A stretch of DNA of 64,000 nt, taken from the NCBI GenBank assembly GCA_032622095.1, contig CP136061.1, positions 122,088,754 through 122,152,753 of the forward strand, written 5' to 3'. This document shows positions 11,939 through 23,609 of the stretch, piece after piece. The notes beneath the pieces are model-generated. The model was given only the letters and a program-made list of their open reading frames with translations, was not told where the DNA came from and did no database searches. Source of the DNA: Siphonodentalium dalli. Its lineage: Eukaryota > Mollusca > Scaphopoda > Gadilida > Siphonodentaliidae. Position 1 is the first letter of the stretch. Every line of letters starts with the position of its first letter. The position numbers were made by a program, and so were the translations under genes.

Positions 11939-11995
<57 letters not shown>
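11939..11995 (+). repeat. Run of 57 consecutive G
   Basis: An uninterrupted G homopolymer. The reverse strand would read as polyproline, which is an artefact of the tract. Such a run would form G-quadruplexes and is hard to replicate and sequence, so its true length is uncertain. Confidence 0.9.
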
Positions 11996-11996
<1 letters not shown>

Positions 11997-12779
11997 GAGG
12001 ACATGAGGTACATGTTGCTGAAATACTGGTATAGACTTTGACCAACTCATTCTGTTGCAATCAACGGAAAATTATAATGTCAAATGTTGAGTTTGTCAGT
12101 TTAAACCAACGAGCCAATCAACACAACGGTCAAGGGAACATCACATGAAGTAAAACATCTGATCTTATTGATAACTCTAGATAGTCTATATACTGTAGCT
12201 TACCTGACATCTTTTCAAGGTAGTGTGTTAACCTGAAATGAAAGAAAATATATAAGTTAATACTCAATTGACATAGAAGGTAATTCTAACTGATTCACTG
12301 AGTTCCCCAAGAATGCAAACTGGGGTGTTGGAAGCATTTGATCAAAGGCAAGATCTTCATGAAAGGCGATGCGTTCGGTTGATTTTTAATTTTCCTTGGT
12401 TTGTAAATATATACCAAAGTCATGCAAATAAATATATGGTACTTTATTTCACTCACTTCTTTCTTTTTGGAATGTATACTATACAATACCAATTAATACA
12501 TACACACTTCGTCACTTATTAAATACTTATTAAATACATTAACTAAACAGCTCATCAACAGAATGTAAATAATTGTGATAACCCGCCGTTTTCAAATTCC
12601 CTCCAATTGGGTCGTAGCGTGATCAAATTTGTTTTGAATTTAGATTCTTCTTTGGCTTGTGACGATAAATGGTGATCAGTTTAACATGATACAATCCTCT
12701 CTTATTTCTCCGTGTCATATCTTATCCTGCTGTTAATGGTAAGTTCACCTACCCCTTTTCAACCACTGCCTGCACTCCC
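11996..12779. other. No gene recognised
   Basis: AT-rich sequence. A splice-donor-like 'TTAATGGTAAGTT' lies near 12735, but no coding frame leads into it. Confidence 0.4.
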
Positions 12780-13026
12780 TTTCTCTTTCCTTTTCTTTCA
12801 TCTAAACTTTATTATTCGGACCATACAGAACTAAACCCGTCTGCTATACCCCAGTGGTATCTATTCCAAGATACCTGGGGTAACATTTATTTTCTGAGGA
12901 TAGGACTTAACAAAGGCCCCTAAGCTTGTTGCCCAATCCTCTTTTGAACAATTTATAATTATATGTCATGTATTTATTGTTTGTAATTCTGTTCTGTTTA
13001 GTTCAAATAAAATATTGTTTAAACTA
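12780..13026 (+). other. 3'-end-like segment with AATAAA
   Basis: It contains a hairpin 'TACCCCAGTGGTATC' ... 'GATACCTGGGGTA' (12848-12884), then a T/A-rich run with 'TTCAAATAAAATATTG' near 13001. The texture resembles the 3' untranslated end of a LINE or an mRNA. No coding sequence precedes it, so this is a guess from composition only. Confidence 0.3.
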
Positions 13027-13360
13027 ATACCAATTAACTTGACAAGCGTTCGTTCTTCCTGCAACCCTTCAGCACTTTTCTAGGTGAGAATGACCCCTTC
13101 AACCTTACTAATAATTCTGATTGCAAATATATTTGAAGTATGACATTGGTCTATGTGTTCGTGCAGTCCTAAGACTGTACATGCATGATAGGACTTGGTT
13201 CAGTGCATACACCAAGAATCAAATCAGTCCACACAATTAGCCTGAAGGCCACAAAATTGCTCTTCTAATTTGATTCAATTAATTGTCCATGACTTAATGA
13301 CCAAATTTTCTTTCTTAGATGTTGAGCAGTTGTTTCAAAAAGTAAAAAAATCTGTTTATC

Positions 13361-13618
13361 ACTTTCATGGCTAGACTTTCCTGAATTGTTTGCAAAAACC
13401 CTGTGCCAATACATTCTCTTATATATGCGAGTCGCCCATAGGGCGCCTCACATATATAAGAGAATGCATTGGCTTAACAATATTTACCTTGACCATGTAA
13501 GCCAGTGATTTTCTTATACATGAGGGGCTCCCTATGGGAGGCTCGCATATATAAGAGAATGCACTGGCACAGGGTCTTTAATGCTGCACCAGCACAGCAA
13601 CTGTCATGAAATGGTTAA
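13361..13618. mobile_element. Family B double-hairpin MITE, left end decayed
   Basis: It carries two hairpins with 'CTCTTATATATGCGAGTCGC' and 'TATATAAGAGAATGC' arms, and the right end is ATGG then TTAA. The left TTAA is lost. Confidence 0.8.
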
Positions 13619-13619
13619 A

Positions 13620-15290
13620 GCTATTAAATGTAACAGTAAAGTGATATAGCAATTATTAACTTGTGGTCAGAAGTTACTGCACCTCCACTTAAAATATGCC
13701 CTTCGACAGTTCAAAGAATTTCAAGAAATAACATACAGTATGTATCAACATAAACAAGAATGTTATACTGTCCTATATGTATACAGTGGTATGAGAGCCA
13801 TATACCACGCATATATATTCATTCTAATATCTTCATGTGATCTTGATTTTTTTAATTTCTTTACAATACTGTTTGAGTTAAAAAATTTCAGCATTAATAT
13901 GCTTATAAATGTAATTTTGACTAAAGACCATGCCATTTTCTCGAAGTTGTACCCCCTTTTCCTTAATTGTTCCGCCGCCCCTGCTGTCAATTTTCACTAT
14001 GTGACCTGTGAAGTACACATGTATCCAGTCATTATCTATGAAATGTACATGTAAAATTGTTTATGGTATATCAGTAAAGATAGGCAGGAGAGAAAGTAAG
14101 ATAATTACTCCAACAGAATCAATCTACGAGAAATCAGCAGTGTTCTTTCTTAATGGAAAAGAGCAAGGACAAAGGATAGAAGCTTTTAACTAATTCCCTG
14201 GTTGATAGTACAGATGGGAAGAAATATCTGCACCATAGATAACTACTCCGATACTATAATACAGTACCCCTTCTGTTAGTCACATTCTGAAACCAGGCCA
14301 GAAATTGTTGGCACCGGAACAAATGTATCCACGATTCACAAAGCCTATGTTTGTGCTGACTCAGGTGATGTGGTCTCTGACTTTTTCGCAGACTCATATG
14401 TTTTATCAGTCAGTACTATCAGTTATTCAGCAACCGTGTCATACCTAGGCCAATAGCCAAAATAGTGCTTTTGATCAATTACAGCAAGTGAAATTCTAAA
14501 TACTAGTACGTTAGAGCTGCTTAATAGTTAATGATAGCTAGTACTGGTACCTCTCCCAAATGTTTCTACCAAATGTTTTCTAAAAGTCCATTTATAATTT
14601 GGTAAAAATGTTGGTAAAACCAACATCATCAACTTCATCCAGAGAATGAGCCACATTGGCTCTTTAACATGTTGAGTGCTGGCTCCCATTCAATTACATG
14701 CAACAAGTACGAGATAACTCCTAGTTGGCACTCAATGTGTTAAATAGTCCTCTCTTACAATACAAACGTAATTAGAAAACAATAGTCATAATCAGTAATT
14801 GGTTAATGTAAATGTGTTTATCGATTTTCTCTCGATACATGCAGAAGTATTTTTCAGCAATTCTTTTCTTTTTCTTTTCAAAATATATTTTTCAATGTCC
14901 ATCTATTCCATGACATTTCCTGTTTTGAGTTATTTATATACTATCGTGGTATTTCTTTGATTTGGTAGTGATTTTCAGAGTCGATTTTGTTTTCAGATTC
15001 ACTTCCGTTACTGTGAAATGAATTGGTTTAACCTCAAAGTATGTCCCCTTTATTTTAGTAGTTAGAATGTACCATGTTGACACGGCCTCGAGGGCGAAGT
15101 GAAAGAGAAAGAGAACAACAAAAATAAAACCCACCCTACCTTAAGAGAGTCGCAGTTAGTCCCGCCGTTAACCCGCACCTGGTCGAAAATTGGTAATGTT
15201 GGCCTCCAAGGCGAAAAGTCGGGCATTGCTAAGGAATCTGATGGTTATTAACGAAGTTCGGTGACGTGGTCCAGAATTATCCTACTAGTA
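13620..15290. other. No gene recognised; one tiny TTAA hairpin
   Basis: AT-rich sequence. The only structured piece is 14668-14739, a 72-base element between two TTAAs with ends CATGTTGAGTGC and GCACTCAATGTG. Frames of about 60-100 codons show no domain and no plausible splice context. Confidence 0.45.
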
Positions 15291-15292
15291 CT

Positions 15293-15665
15293 AGTTTTTC
15301 CAGAAATTTTACCTTTAATTTACCAATGACCTCTTTGTCACAGCAAAGTTCTTTTAATGTCGACACATTGTTTTGTCCATTAAAGTTGTCTCTTGAAAGA
15401 GTCCCAATCCCACGATGTGTCTCCTAACTCTCCTTTTGTGTCATCTTTGATCACAACACTATTAGAGCAATGGATGTACATGTTTGGAATTCATCCCCAG
15501 AACATGACGAAAGAAAACAAATACTTGGTTTAGAATTATATGGTGGACATATATAATCCTTTCTATACCAAATACTCATTAACCTATGGCATTTGTTGAA
15601 CTTATTATCTGAACATTTCCCACCAAAGAATATGAACACTTCTGCACTTGTATTATCTTTTTGTC
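15293..15665 (-). repeat. Repeat C/D, inverted relative of 29938-30272
   Basis: The reverse complement carries 'GGAAATGTTCAGATAATAAG', 'AAACCAAGTA', 'GTGGGATTGGGACTCTTTCA' and 'GACAAAACAATGTGTCGACA' in the same order as the 30-kb copy. It is non-coding. Part of it is the family C sequence. Confidence 0.8.
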
Positions 15666-15773
15666 AACCGGCATGACACAAATTCTTCATTTCTTGATCC
15701 ATACATTTAGCAGAATATTATCATTATCCTTCAGAGAAAATATAGTAACTATACCAAACTTGTTTTCCCTTAA

Positions 15774-16034
15774 CCCTTTCATGATGGGAGCTGTGCTGGT
15801 GCTGCATTAAAGATCCTGTGCCAGTGCATTCTCTTATATACATGTATGCGAGTCTCCCATAGGGAGCCTCGCATATATAAGAGAATGCACTGGCTTACAC
15901 GATCAGGGTAAATATTGTTGCGCCACTGTATTCTCTTATATATGTGAGGCTCCCTATGGGAGTCTCGCATATGTAAGAGAATGCATTGGAACAGGGGTTA
16001 CGCAAAATTTCAGGAAGCTCCAATCGTGGAAGTG
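15774..16034. mobile_element. Family B double-hairpin MITE
   Basis: TTAA at 15770-15773. The right flank is mutated to TTAG (16035-16038). It has two strong hairpins built on 'TCTTATATATGCGAG'-type arms, ends CCCTTTCATG and CGTGGAAGTG, and opposite orientation to the 13361 copy. Confidence 0.85.
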
Positions 16035-16060
16035 TTAGTAACACATATGACAGGCCATGG

Positions 16061-16124
16061 GGATCTGCCTCAGTTAGAGAGGGAGGGAAAGCCTGTCCCC
16101 TCTAACTCCAACTGAGGCAGATCC
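16061..16124. repeat. Inverted repeat hairpin
   Basis: 'GGATCTGCCTCAGTTAGAGA' pairs with 'TCTAACTCCAACTGAGGCAG' downstream, with a small bulge and a loop of about 15 bases. It lies just beyond a family B copy. Confidence 0.75.
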
Positions 16125-17591
16125 TCAGTTATTTGGGCCAAGTAAAACGGCAAGTAGTCAGACATAAGAAATTAACCAATTTATGAATCTCAGTCAGGGT
16201 TAACGAAGCTGGGTTGTGGGGGATGAGTGACGCAATTAATGTAGGTAATAGTGATGGAACACAACCGCATTGTGTATATCACCCAGTTTCTAAAAATACT
16301 GTAACATAAGCTATTTGATTCACTCAGGAATAGCAGAAACATGGGTTTAATATGTAGATAACATGAGAAACAGATAAACCATGATAAACACCCTGAGTAA
16401 GGGCTACCTAGGTTACAGCTGCATATAACCTCTTGACTCATTGTTTGGACTAGACGAACAGACAGGCTGCTAAGAGTACAATGTGTATCCAAAGTAGATT
16501 TTTTTCCTCTTCAGTCTTGTTGATATTGTAACAGAACGAGAGAGAGAGGGAGAAATGTGAGAGTCGCACAGAAAGTTGGCAGCACTCGATCGTGGTTACA
16601 AGCTGGTCACCCATTCAAGGACTAACCGATCCTAACATTGCATAACTTCGGTGATCACACCAAGTGTCTAACGACTGTGACCAAGAGTCTAGACCTCTTG
16701 AGCAGAGAAGTCATCAGCCATCTATATTTACACTGTGACCACTACAATACAACCAGCACACAAACCCCTAAACTGAAATGAAGCAACAACAACCAATATA
16801 CATGTATATAGTTTTACTATACCTATAATTCAGTTCTGACACCGGGTAATCAACGTTTGAAATAATGCAGCTTATGAATTTGTCAATACAAGACAGCAAT
16901 GATAGCACTACTTTATGATCTAGAGTTCATTGCAACCAGGCATGCAAAGATGAAAGAAGATATGACAAGATGATAAAAATTATTGATCCGCAATCATTTA
17001 TAATTCATTAGGTCAACACTGTGATGTAGATCAGCTGATGGTACATCTCATTACATCTATGAGAACATCATACTCAGTATAATAACTGCCTGCCGTATAT
17101 CAGGAAGAAGAGGAAATCGTGTTTTAATATTGAACCATACATGACCCATCATCGATGGGGAGATATTTGTGTACTTATAGCACACTTCTATTGTTGAAAT
17201 CATGCAGATATTTTCCATATTCACACCTCTCTGGTGGGCATAAATATACCCAACATTTGTGATCTGATTGAGCAATTCTAACTGATGGCCTTAGGCTAAT
17301 CATTGCACGTGTTGGTGTGAAATGACTGACCAATGAACCAACCACTTAAAGTGGCGCATACAAACTAAATTAAACAAAGTGATAGTGAATGGTTTTGTAA
17401 CATCCCAGAATTCACAATATACATCCATAAACACCAGAAATACATCCATAAACACCAGAAGTGCACCCATACACACTAAAAACCCTCGAAATGAAAAAAA
17501 AACAAACTTTGGAATGATAGTTATGTTTGCCTTCAGAAAGTAAAATGTGGTTACTTTTTTTGGAGCATTTAAAAATAAAAAGTATTCATTC
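16125..17591. other. No gene or repeat recognised
   Basis: AT-rich sequence with a short GA-rich run near 16535. Frames up to 101 codons have no recognisable domain. Confidence 0.45.
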
Positions 17592-17595
17592 TTAA

Positions 17596-18044
17596 AGGTA
17601 TTCAATCCGATCAGATGCTCCTAAATTACTATTTTTTTGTCTTCGGGGGTAAAACATATCTGATTCAAGTCAAGGAACCCATCCGTCAAAGCTCAGAGCG
17701 ATCAGATATTGATTTTTGAAGTTTGTTATTTCTCGAGATGTGTAATAATATGTGGCCCAAAAACACGTGGTCAAACAGAGGGTCTCGAAAATTGCGGATG
17801 GCTCTAAAATCAAGTGGTAATACGGTCAAATTTTGTGATACTTCAGTGATAGTACCGCCATATTTTGTTGAACAAACAGTTGATAAATAACAAGTTTTGG
17901 GAAATTTGATACCATAGTTGACAGTGGTTAGCATTATTTTGTTGCAACAAATCAATTCTGATAACAAAAGCATCTTTTGAAGAAATGTTGTTGTTGTTGT
18001 TATATCTTGATGGTATGGGGACCGTCTGATTGGATTGAGTACCT
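17596..18044. mobile_element. TTAA-flanked element, family N copy 1
   Basis: TTAA at 17592-17595 and 18045-18048. The terminal inverted repeats are AGGTATTCAATCCGATCAGA and the complement of AGGTACTCAATCCAATCAGA. The interior ('CTTCGGGGGTAAAACATAT', 'ATGGCTCTAAAATCAAGTGG') is shared with 36814-37364. A 141-codon reverse frame crosses it but matches no transposase that I recognise. Confidence 0.8.
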
Positions 18045-18484
18045 TTAAGTGTTTTTCTAATATAGAAAACATGAAGAGGGTCGACGGGAAAAGTTTTGTA
18101 ATTTCTGCCATGTCGACCAGTTATCAGAGTCTGTACTATTTAGTTTATCTATCGACCTATTTTTGATCCTCAGTATGTGACAAAGGCAGGAAATTATTTT
18201 GTTTAATGTGAGGACTGAACATTTTTTAACACTTTAAACAAAGATAATTAACAGAAGTAAAAGAGGAACCACAAACATTCCAGGTTGGAAGCAGCGACAT
18301 ACCAACATTGCTCTGGGAGAGGGGAGGGGATACTATATGTACATGTACTTACAAAACTTCAAAACCTAGAATTTAGAGAGTCTGAATCTCAGACTATGGA
18401 AATATCAAGTGTGAGTATGACAACGCGCGTATACAGATGAAAATGCTCATACAGTAAAATAAACTCCCAAAGCATAGGACTACA

Positions 18485-18551
18485 GGGAGTCAGTTGAGGC
18501 GAGGGTATAGGAGAGGCGAGGGTATAGGAGAGGCGAGGGTATAGGAGAGGT
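18485..18551 (+). repeat. 17-base tandem repeat
   Basis: The 17-base unit GAGGCGAGGGTATAGGA occurs about 3.5 times. Confidence 0.9.
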
Positions 18552-19021
18552 GGAACCTATATATGCATCCCCCTGTTCTGCCACCACTGACTGGAATTGG
18601 AGAAACATTTCTAGCGTAGAATCATGGATGAAGAAGGAAGGACTCTTCAAGGTCATAACTCAAACAAATACTAATACATGTAGTAGTAGCCAGGATGTAG
18701 GTCATCATATCTCCCCACCCCCGCAATTCATGTTTGTAAATGCTGTATGTAGCCATGCCAAAAATACAGAAAGTAAACACAAGAACTGATGAGAAAGCTT
18801 TTTTTTTGGTATTGCAAACTATAGTAGCTGTTTATATATAATTATACTGGTCCAAATTTATAAATTTCTTCGTACTATGGAAATTACACCAATCCAAAGG
18901 CTTGCCAGGATGCATGTTGCTCCTACGTTGTATGGTTTTCTAATAACAAATTATTACATACAGTAACATATAGGCTATAAATTAATACAATTAGTACAAC
19001 ATACACATGTAGCATAAGCAT
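18552..19021. other. No gene recognised
   Basis: Short frames only. It flanks the foldback element, whose target duplication starts at 19022. Confidence 0.4.
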
Positions 19022-19368
19022 CCATGGTTCTAGGTCATGCCATGAACTAGGGCCATGCGAATCAGGGATTTCATTTCGAATCGAATCTCGAATCGAATCA
19101 CGAGAATGATTCGCGAATCGAATCGAATCTCGAATCGAATCTAAACCTTTCGCGGACATCAAAATTTAGCATGATTGTACCGGAGAAAAGTTGAATGAAC
19201 ACAATTAGATTCGTGTAAATCATAAACAACTCGACGTGTGTATTATTTTCATTTCTTCTGCGTAAGAATATAATGTGCTATTTAGTCATTTACATGGATC
19301 GGGTTCAAACATCGGCGTTAACCATTGCGTAAAATAGTCATACTTTTCGATAAAAAAAATCAACAATG

Positions 19369-19653
19369 TTACGATATGTCGCAAGCTATCGATTGTACCC
19401 CAGTGTTGATTAATGAGAACCAACCCATCCAGGAAATTCCCAGCTGACGTGCTGTGCATGGCATCAGATTCGTTGTGTCCGTGGTGGCGAACATGACCCT
19501 ACTTAAATCCAACCCGTATTTAACACACTGGGTTCTGATCAGTTTCTCTGTAGCATTTGCCGTGTGATTGGCTTCATTGTCCTCTAAATTGATCACGGAC
19601 AAACATGTTGTGACAAACTTCCATTCGACGCTTACATAATGGGTGGTCAGCAC
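19369..19653 (-). pseudogene. hAT transposase core fragment
   Basis: The frame reads like the segment after the first catalytic residue of ZBED-type hAT transposases: a hydrophobic strand, then a stretch with 'NHTANATEKLIRTQCVKYG', then 'MFATTDTTNLMPC', resembling the 'VTDNASNM' region. The expected 'C.AH.L.L' motif is replaced by a degraded 'INTGVQSIACD'. It is downstream, on the same strand, of the BED-finger piece at 19920-20135. This fits the N-to-C order of a hAT transposase with the middle and end lost. No activity is expected. Confidence 0.6.
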
Positions 19654-19919
19654 AAGATAATTACTGTTGTTGTCGGACTTCCAGTGATCGAAAGTGACTG
19701 AAACTTTGGATTTCCCCGATATCAGTTTTCAAATAGGCCTTCAAACTACCCTCCATTGACTATCTCAGGTCATTTACTTTTCTTGATAGCGTTGTGGGGT
19801 GGTGAGTCATAACTTTCTCCAGTGAGCATATCACATATTGTTTGAACCTCGCGACATAATTATGTGTTTGGGGACGAAATGTTGGCCCATCGTGGACTTG
19901 TGTGCGGAATCATGATCAC

Positions 19920-20135
19920 CTACTTGCGAATTTTCTGGAAGTTCAACTTTCGTTTTTTATTTTTATTTTCCGTCTGTATCGTTCTCTCGAACAGAGTGGG
20001 GTGCTTCCGCTGGACATGCAACCTAAGGTGTGTTGTTGTACCAGTGGGTTGAACAGACAAAAGCGTGGGACAGTGCTTACACGCATATTTGTTCTCGCCT
20101 TTTAATAAATTGAACTGGCAACGAAACTCATTCAT
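19920..20135 (-). pseudogene. BED-type zinc finger of the hAT transposase
   Basis: The 71-residue frame has Cys19-x2-Cys22 and His40-x4-His45 with the 'THLRLHVQRKHP' helix typical of BED fingers, the DNA-binding N-terminus of hAT transposases and ZBED proteins. A basic tail 'KNKKRKLNFQK' follows, then a stop. A full transposase would run several hundred residues further. It begins about 270 bases inside the right end of the hAT element, as expected for the N-terminus. A domesticated ZBED gene is unlikely because the frame is broken. Confidence 0.75.
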
Positions 20136-21582
20136 TTTGGTTTTGTATTATTTTGTAAACACGCGCCTCAGGAATTCCCAATTACGTCACTTCAATATTC
20201 ATTACGACATTACCAACATTGGTCCTATTTATAGATTATTGCTCGACGCGGCGATCTGTTTGATCATCGGGTTATGACAGTTGATTGCCTATATATGATG
20301 TATGATCATGAATGATTCGAAAATACTCGAATCGGACAGTCAAATCGAATCAGGACGACCGATTCGCGAATCGAATCGAATCTCGAAGCTTCGCAGGGGC
20401 CTTCCATGAACCTCTACTAAGGCTAACCATGAACCTCTACTAAGTCTAACGCCCGTAGAGGTCATATTCCTGGTGTTCAAAACCCGGGAAGTTTTTTTAA
20501 GTTTTGACAGGGAACCGTTTAAAGTCGAAAAAATTACGCGGGGAATGTATTTCTTTGTTCATACCTGTTGCTTAATGATTTATTCATCGGTACGTGAAGT
20601 TCGCAGCTCGATATTTCATTGTTTATGTAACTTTTGAGACCCGATTCCGCGATAAATATTTATTTCTTTCCCTGTCATCAAATTTATTGTTGTAAGCGAC
20701 CGAACGCGGAAGCAATTCTGATTGGTATATGGCCAAAAACTATGGAAAAGTATAACTTCCGAAACCAATTCCGTAAAACGTATTACACTCACGCTCGATT
20801 AATACACAATCCAATGCGACGGGCATCTCTGTTGTTGGAGACAGCGCGAGCCGTAGGGTACACGCTTCTTCGCAAAGGAGACAGATACAAACGACTCGTA
20901 CGCGAATAAATGTTTTTATTCCATGACAATATACAATAGACAGATACAAAAATCTTCAATTATTTTTCTGTACTCTCCTTCTTCTGTCAATACGTTTTAC
21001 GGAATTGGTTTCGGAAGTTAGACTTTTCCATAGTTTTTGGCCATAGACCAATCAGAATTGCTTCCGCGGTCGGTCGCTTACAACAATAAATTTGATGACA
21101 GGGAAAGAAATAAATATTTATCGTGGAATCGGGTCTCAAAAGTCACATAAACAATGAAATATCGAGCTGGGAACTTCACGTACCGATGAATAAATCATTA
21201 AGCAACAGGTATGAACAAAGAAATACATTCCCCACGTTATTTTTTCGACTTTATACGGTTCCCTGTCAAAACTTAAAAAAACTTCCCGGGTTTTGAATAC
21301 CAGGAATATGACCTCTACGGGCGTTAGCCTTAGTAGAGGTTCATGGCATGACCTACCATGGTTCTAGCACCCACGGAATATGTATAATGTACAAACGCAT
21401 AACAATGTAGGTAAATATGTACACTGGACACTATGCAAAATCAACGACATGATGTGTGTCCCAGGTGCATGGTATGATCATCAACCACAAAATGTAACAT
21501 CAAAAGGTGGGGTCATAATATTATGGGAGACCCAAGTTCACACTGACAGGCACATTCCATGTAACCGCTCCGACATCATAGT

Positions 21583-22014
21583 CAAGCCTATGTTTAGTGT
21601 GGCTGTCATTTGCAGAATGAGGTCCCCAGAGGGCGAATTTAGCAGGCTAGTAGGGACCTCATTCTGCTTAGGCCTCATTCATCTTTTCTGGAAAGTTTCT
21701 TTATTATCAAATTTCTATAGAAACTTCTTCACATAGATTCTATTTCTTTTTTAGTTTTGTTTCTCTATATCCCCAAATTGTCAGATGACACATTGCATAA
21801 TTGAGGTTCCCAATGGGTGTACATCAAAATATTCACCATTTGGGTTTTAACTTCAATCTTGAGTCCATGTTTCCCATAGCAGATGAGGCCATGCAGAATG
21901 AGGTCCCCAGAGGGTGAATTTGGTGATGCTAGCCTGCTATGAGGGATAGCGTAACTAAATCCACCCTCTGGGGACCTCATTCTGCAAATGACAGGCCCAC
22001 TAAACTAAGGCTTG
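21583..22014. mobile_element. Family F element, 8-base target duplication
   Basis: ATCATAGT flanks it at 21575-21582 and 22015-22022. The ends are CAAGCCTATGTTTAGTG and the complement of CAAGCCTTAGTTTAGTG. Both arms then run through 'CTGTCATTTGCAGAATGAG' and 'GTCCCCAGAGGGYGAATTT', which form inner palindromes at 21613-21665 and 21893-21985. It is non-coding and hAT-like by its 8-base duplication. Confidence 0.8.
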
Positions 22015-22022
22015 ATCATAGT

Positions 22023-23040
22023 CAAGAACAGAATCAAAGGTTCCAATATCCAGCAATTACATCAGTCGAAAAGGAATGTTCTGAGAAAATAAAAAAATAC
22101 ATAGACATGCAAATAGAATGTACACGTGTAGTCCCATGTGGAGTGCAAAACAACAGTAATTCCAATTGAAATAAGGGCAACATGTGCAATTACGAAAAAC
22201 TTTGAGACGTGGCTCAATCAAGTAACATCATTTCTGAGCTTAGCTCAGCTTCAGAAAGAGGCTGACGTTAATAGGCACAGTATATAGTTTTGCGGAAGGT
22301 CACAACCATCAAGACAGTGTGAGCAACATGAAGAATAACATTCCACTTAATCTCAAATATGTGGTTACCATATTATTGTTCCTTATTTTAAAGAATGCCC
22401 TCCTACAGGACAGTTTATACTCACTAAAACATAGCTATGATGTCACTCCTTTGTTCATCGAGTCCAGTTTATAGGATAATGGATGCTTATTCCCAAGATC
22501 GTACATTATTTTACAAACAACTATCAATTATTTTAATAACGGATGCTCAATATCAAAATTAATGAAAATTTTACTGTGGACCATTTCATTTCATATGACT
22601 TGCATGTATGATACCATGATTGCAAGAAAGATGACATGGGATATACCTATAGAACCTCGTCAGTTGTGGGTGTGTCTAACTTCAAATTTCTGGCATGTCG
22701 TTTCAATTATACATAGGGATTTAATTTTCAACTGTAAAAATATCTTCGATCTTATTCCGTTCCAGAGTGGCATGTTATAGCACCCCTCATGACATCACCT
22801 AAACTAATATAGTAATTTGACTGTAAATGTAGTCCTTCGATCTTCAGTATAATAATCTCAATCAACACGATCGCCAAATCTCCGATTAGGCATACTGCGC
22901 ACACCAATCAGCCATTCAATTTATAATTCTCCACCAAATCCGAAATATGCCGTATAAATAATTTAATACAAGTGCCAAAATGTAAGGGCAAAACTCTGAG
23001 GATATTCAGAGGTGACGCTTCAAACAAATGGACTCGGCCA
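22023..23040. other. No gene recognised
   Basis: AT-rich sequence. Short frames only. Confidence 0.4.
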
Positions 23041-23051
23041 AGTTTTAAGTC

Positions 23052-23155
23052 AGATAATAGCTTCAAACTGTACAGTATTTCAGCGAATGGAATGATATCG
23101 GCCTGCGGCCTCTATCGATCAATTCGCTGAAATAATGTAGTTTGAAGCCATTATC
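23052..23155. repeat. Inverted repeat hairpin
   Basis: 'GATAATAGCTTCAAACT' with 'TATTTCAGCGAATGG' pairs with 'CAATTCGCTGAAATA' and 'AGTTTGAAGCCATTATC'. The loop is about 25 bases and GC-rich, with 'GGCCTGCGGCC' as an inner hairpin. Confidence 0.8.
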
Positions 23156-23357
23156 CTAATCTATCCATTTATATAACACATTCCACAATTAATTTGTTTC
23201 AATGTGCTTTACACTGATTATTACCCCGTCCTTAGGACATGACACCGTTATTTCCCATCCTCTAACGAGGAAGCAACCTCATGCTGCAGTAAATTGTGTG
23301 TATATCAGGATTTCATACTGAAAATATCCATCAACTCCCAGCCGAGTACTCTCTTAA

Positions 23358-23609
23358 CCCTTTCAGTGCCAAGTCCGATTTTTGTATCAACCCATTTTTC
23401 CTTGATCATTTTTCAAATTTATTGATTATAATAATGTGATACATTGATGGAAAGAGCTCTAATTTATTGATTATAATAATGTGATACATTGATGGAAAGT
23501 GCTCTAAGAGCTCTTTCCATCAATGTATCACATTATTATAATCAATAAATTTGAAAAATGATCAAGGAAATATGGGTTGATACAAAAATCAGACTTGGCA
23601 CTGAAAGGG
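23358..23609. mobile_element. TTAA-flanked palindromic MITE, family E
   Basis: TTAA at 23354-23357 and 23610-23613, with ends CCCTTTCAGTGCCAAGTC and its complement. The arms are about 110 bases, and the left arm carries an extra tandem copy of 'TTATAATAATGTGATACATT'. CCCTTT/TTAA indicates piggyBac-type mobilisation. Confidence 0.9.

Larger units (their letters stand above)
19048..20403 (-). mobile_element. hAT transposon relic nested in the foldback arm
   Basis: An 8-base duplication CCATGAAC lies at 19040-19047 and 20404-20411. The ends are TAGGGCCATGCGAA and the complement of AAGGCCCCTGCGAA. Subterminal arrays of 'GAATCGAATC' with 'GATTCGCGAATC' lie at 19075-19142 and 20328-20395. On the - strand it encodes a BED-type zinc finger followed by a hAT-transposase-like piece, both short and out of one continuous frame. 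At 1.36 kb it is too short for an intact hAT and lacks the C-terminal dimerisation region. Confidence 0.85.
19031..21355. mobile_element. Foldback element with ~350-base arms and 9-base target duplication
   Basis: CCATGGTTC is duplicated at 19022-19030 and 21356-21364. The ends are TAGGTCATGCCATGAACC and its exact complement. After removing a nested hAT, the left arm (to about 20787) pairs with the right arm (from about 20993) over some 350 bases with few mismatches. The left arm has an extra 'CATGAACCTCTACTAAG' tandem copy. The 200-base spacer has no gene. Long arms with a 9-base duplication recall Mutator-like or Foldback elements. A decayed relative is at 31370-31570. Confidence 0.8.

Noticed and set aside
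11810-12013. Reverse-strand frame with 20 prolines
   Set aside because: The prolines are the translation of the 57-G tract. No start context, domain or splice support.
17686-18111. 141-codon reverse frame over family N
   Set aside because: It is not open in the second N copy (36814-37364) and shows no transposase motifs.
20634-20909. 91-codon frame in the foldback arm and spacer
   Set aside because: Most of it lies in the inverted arm. The mirrored arm does not preserve it, and no domain is visible.
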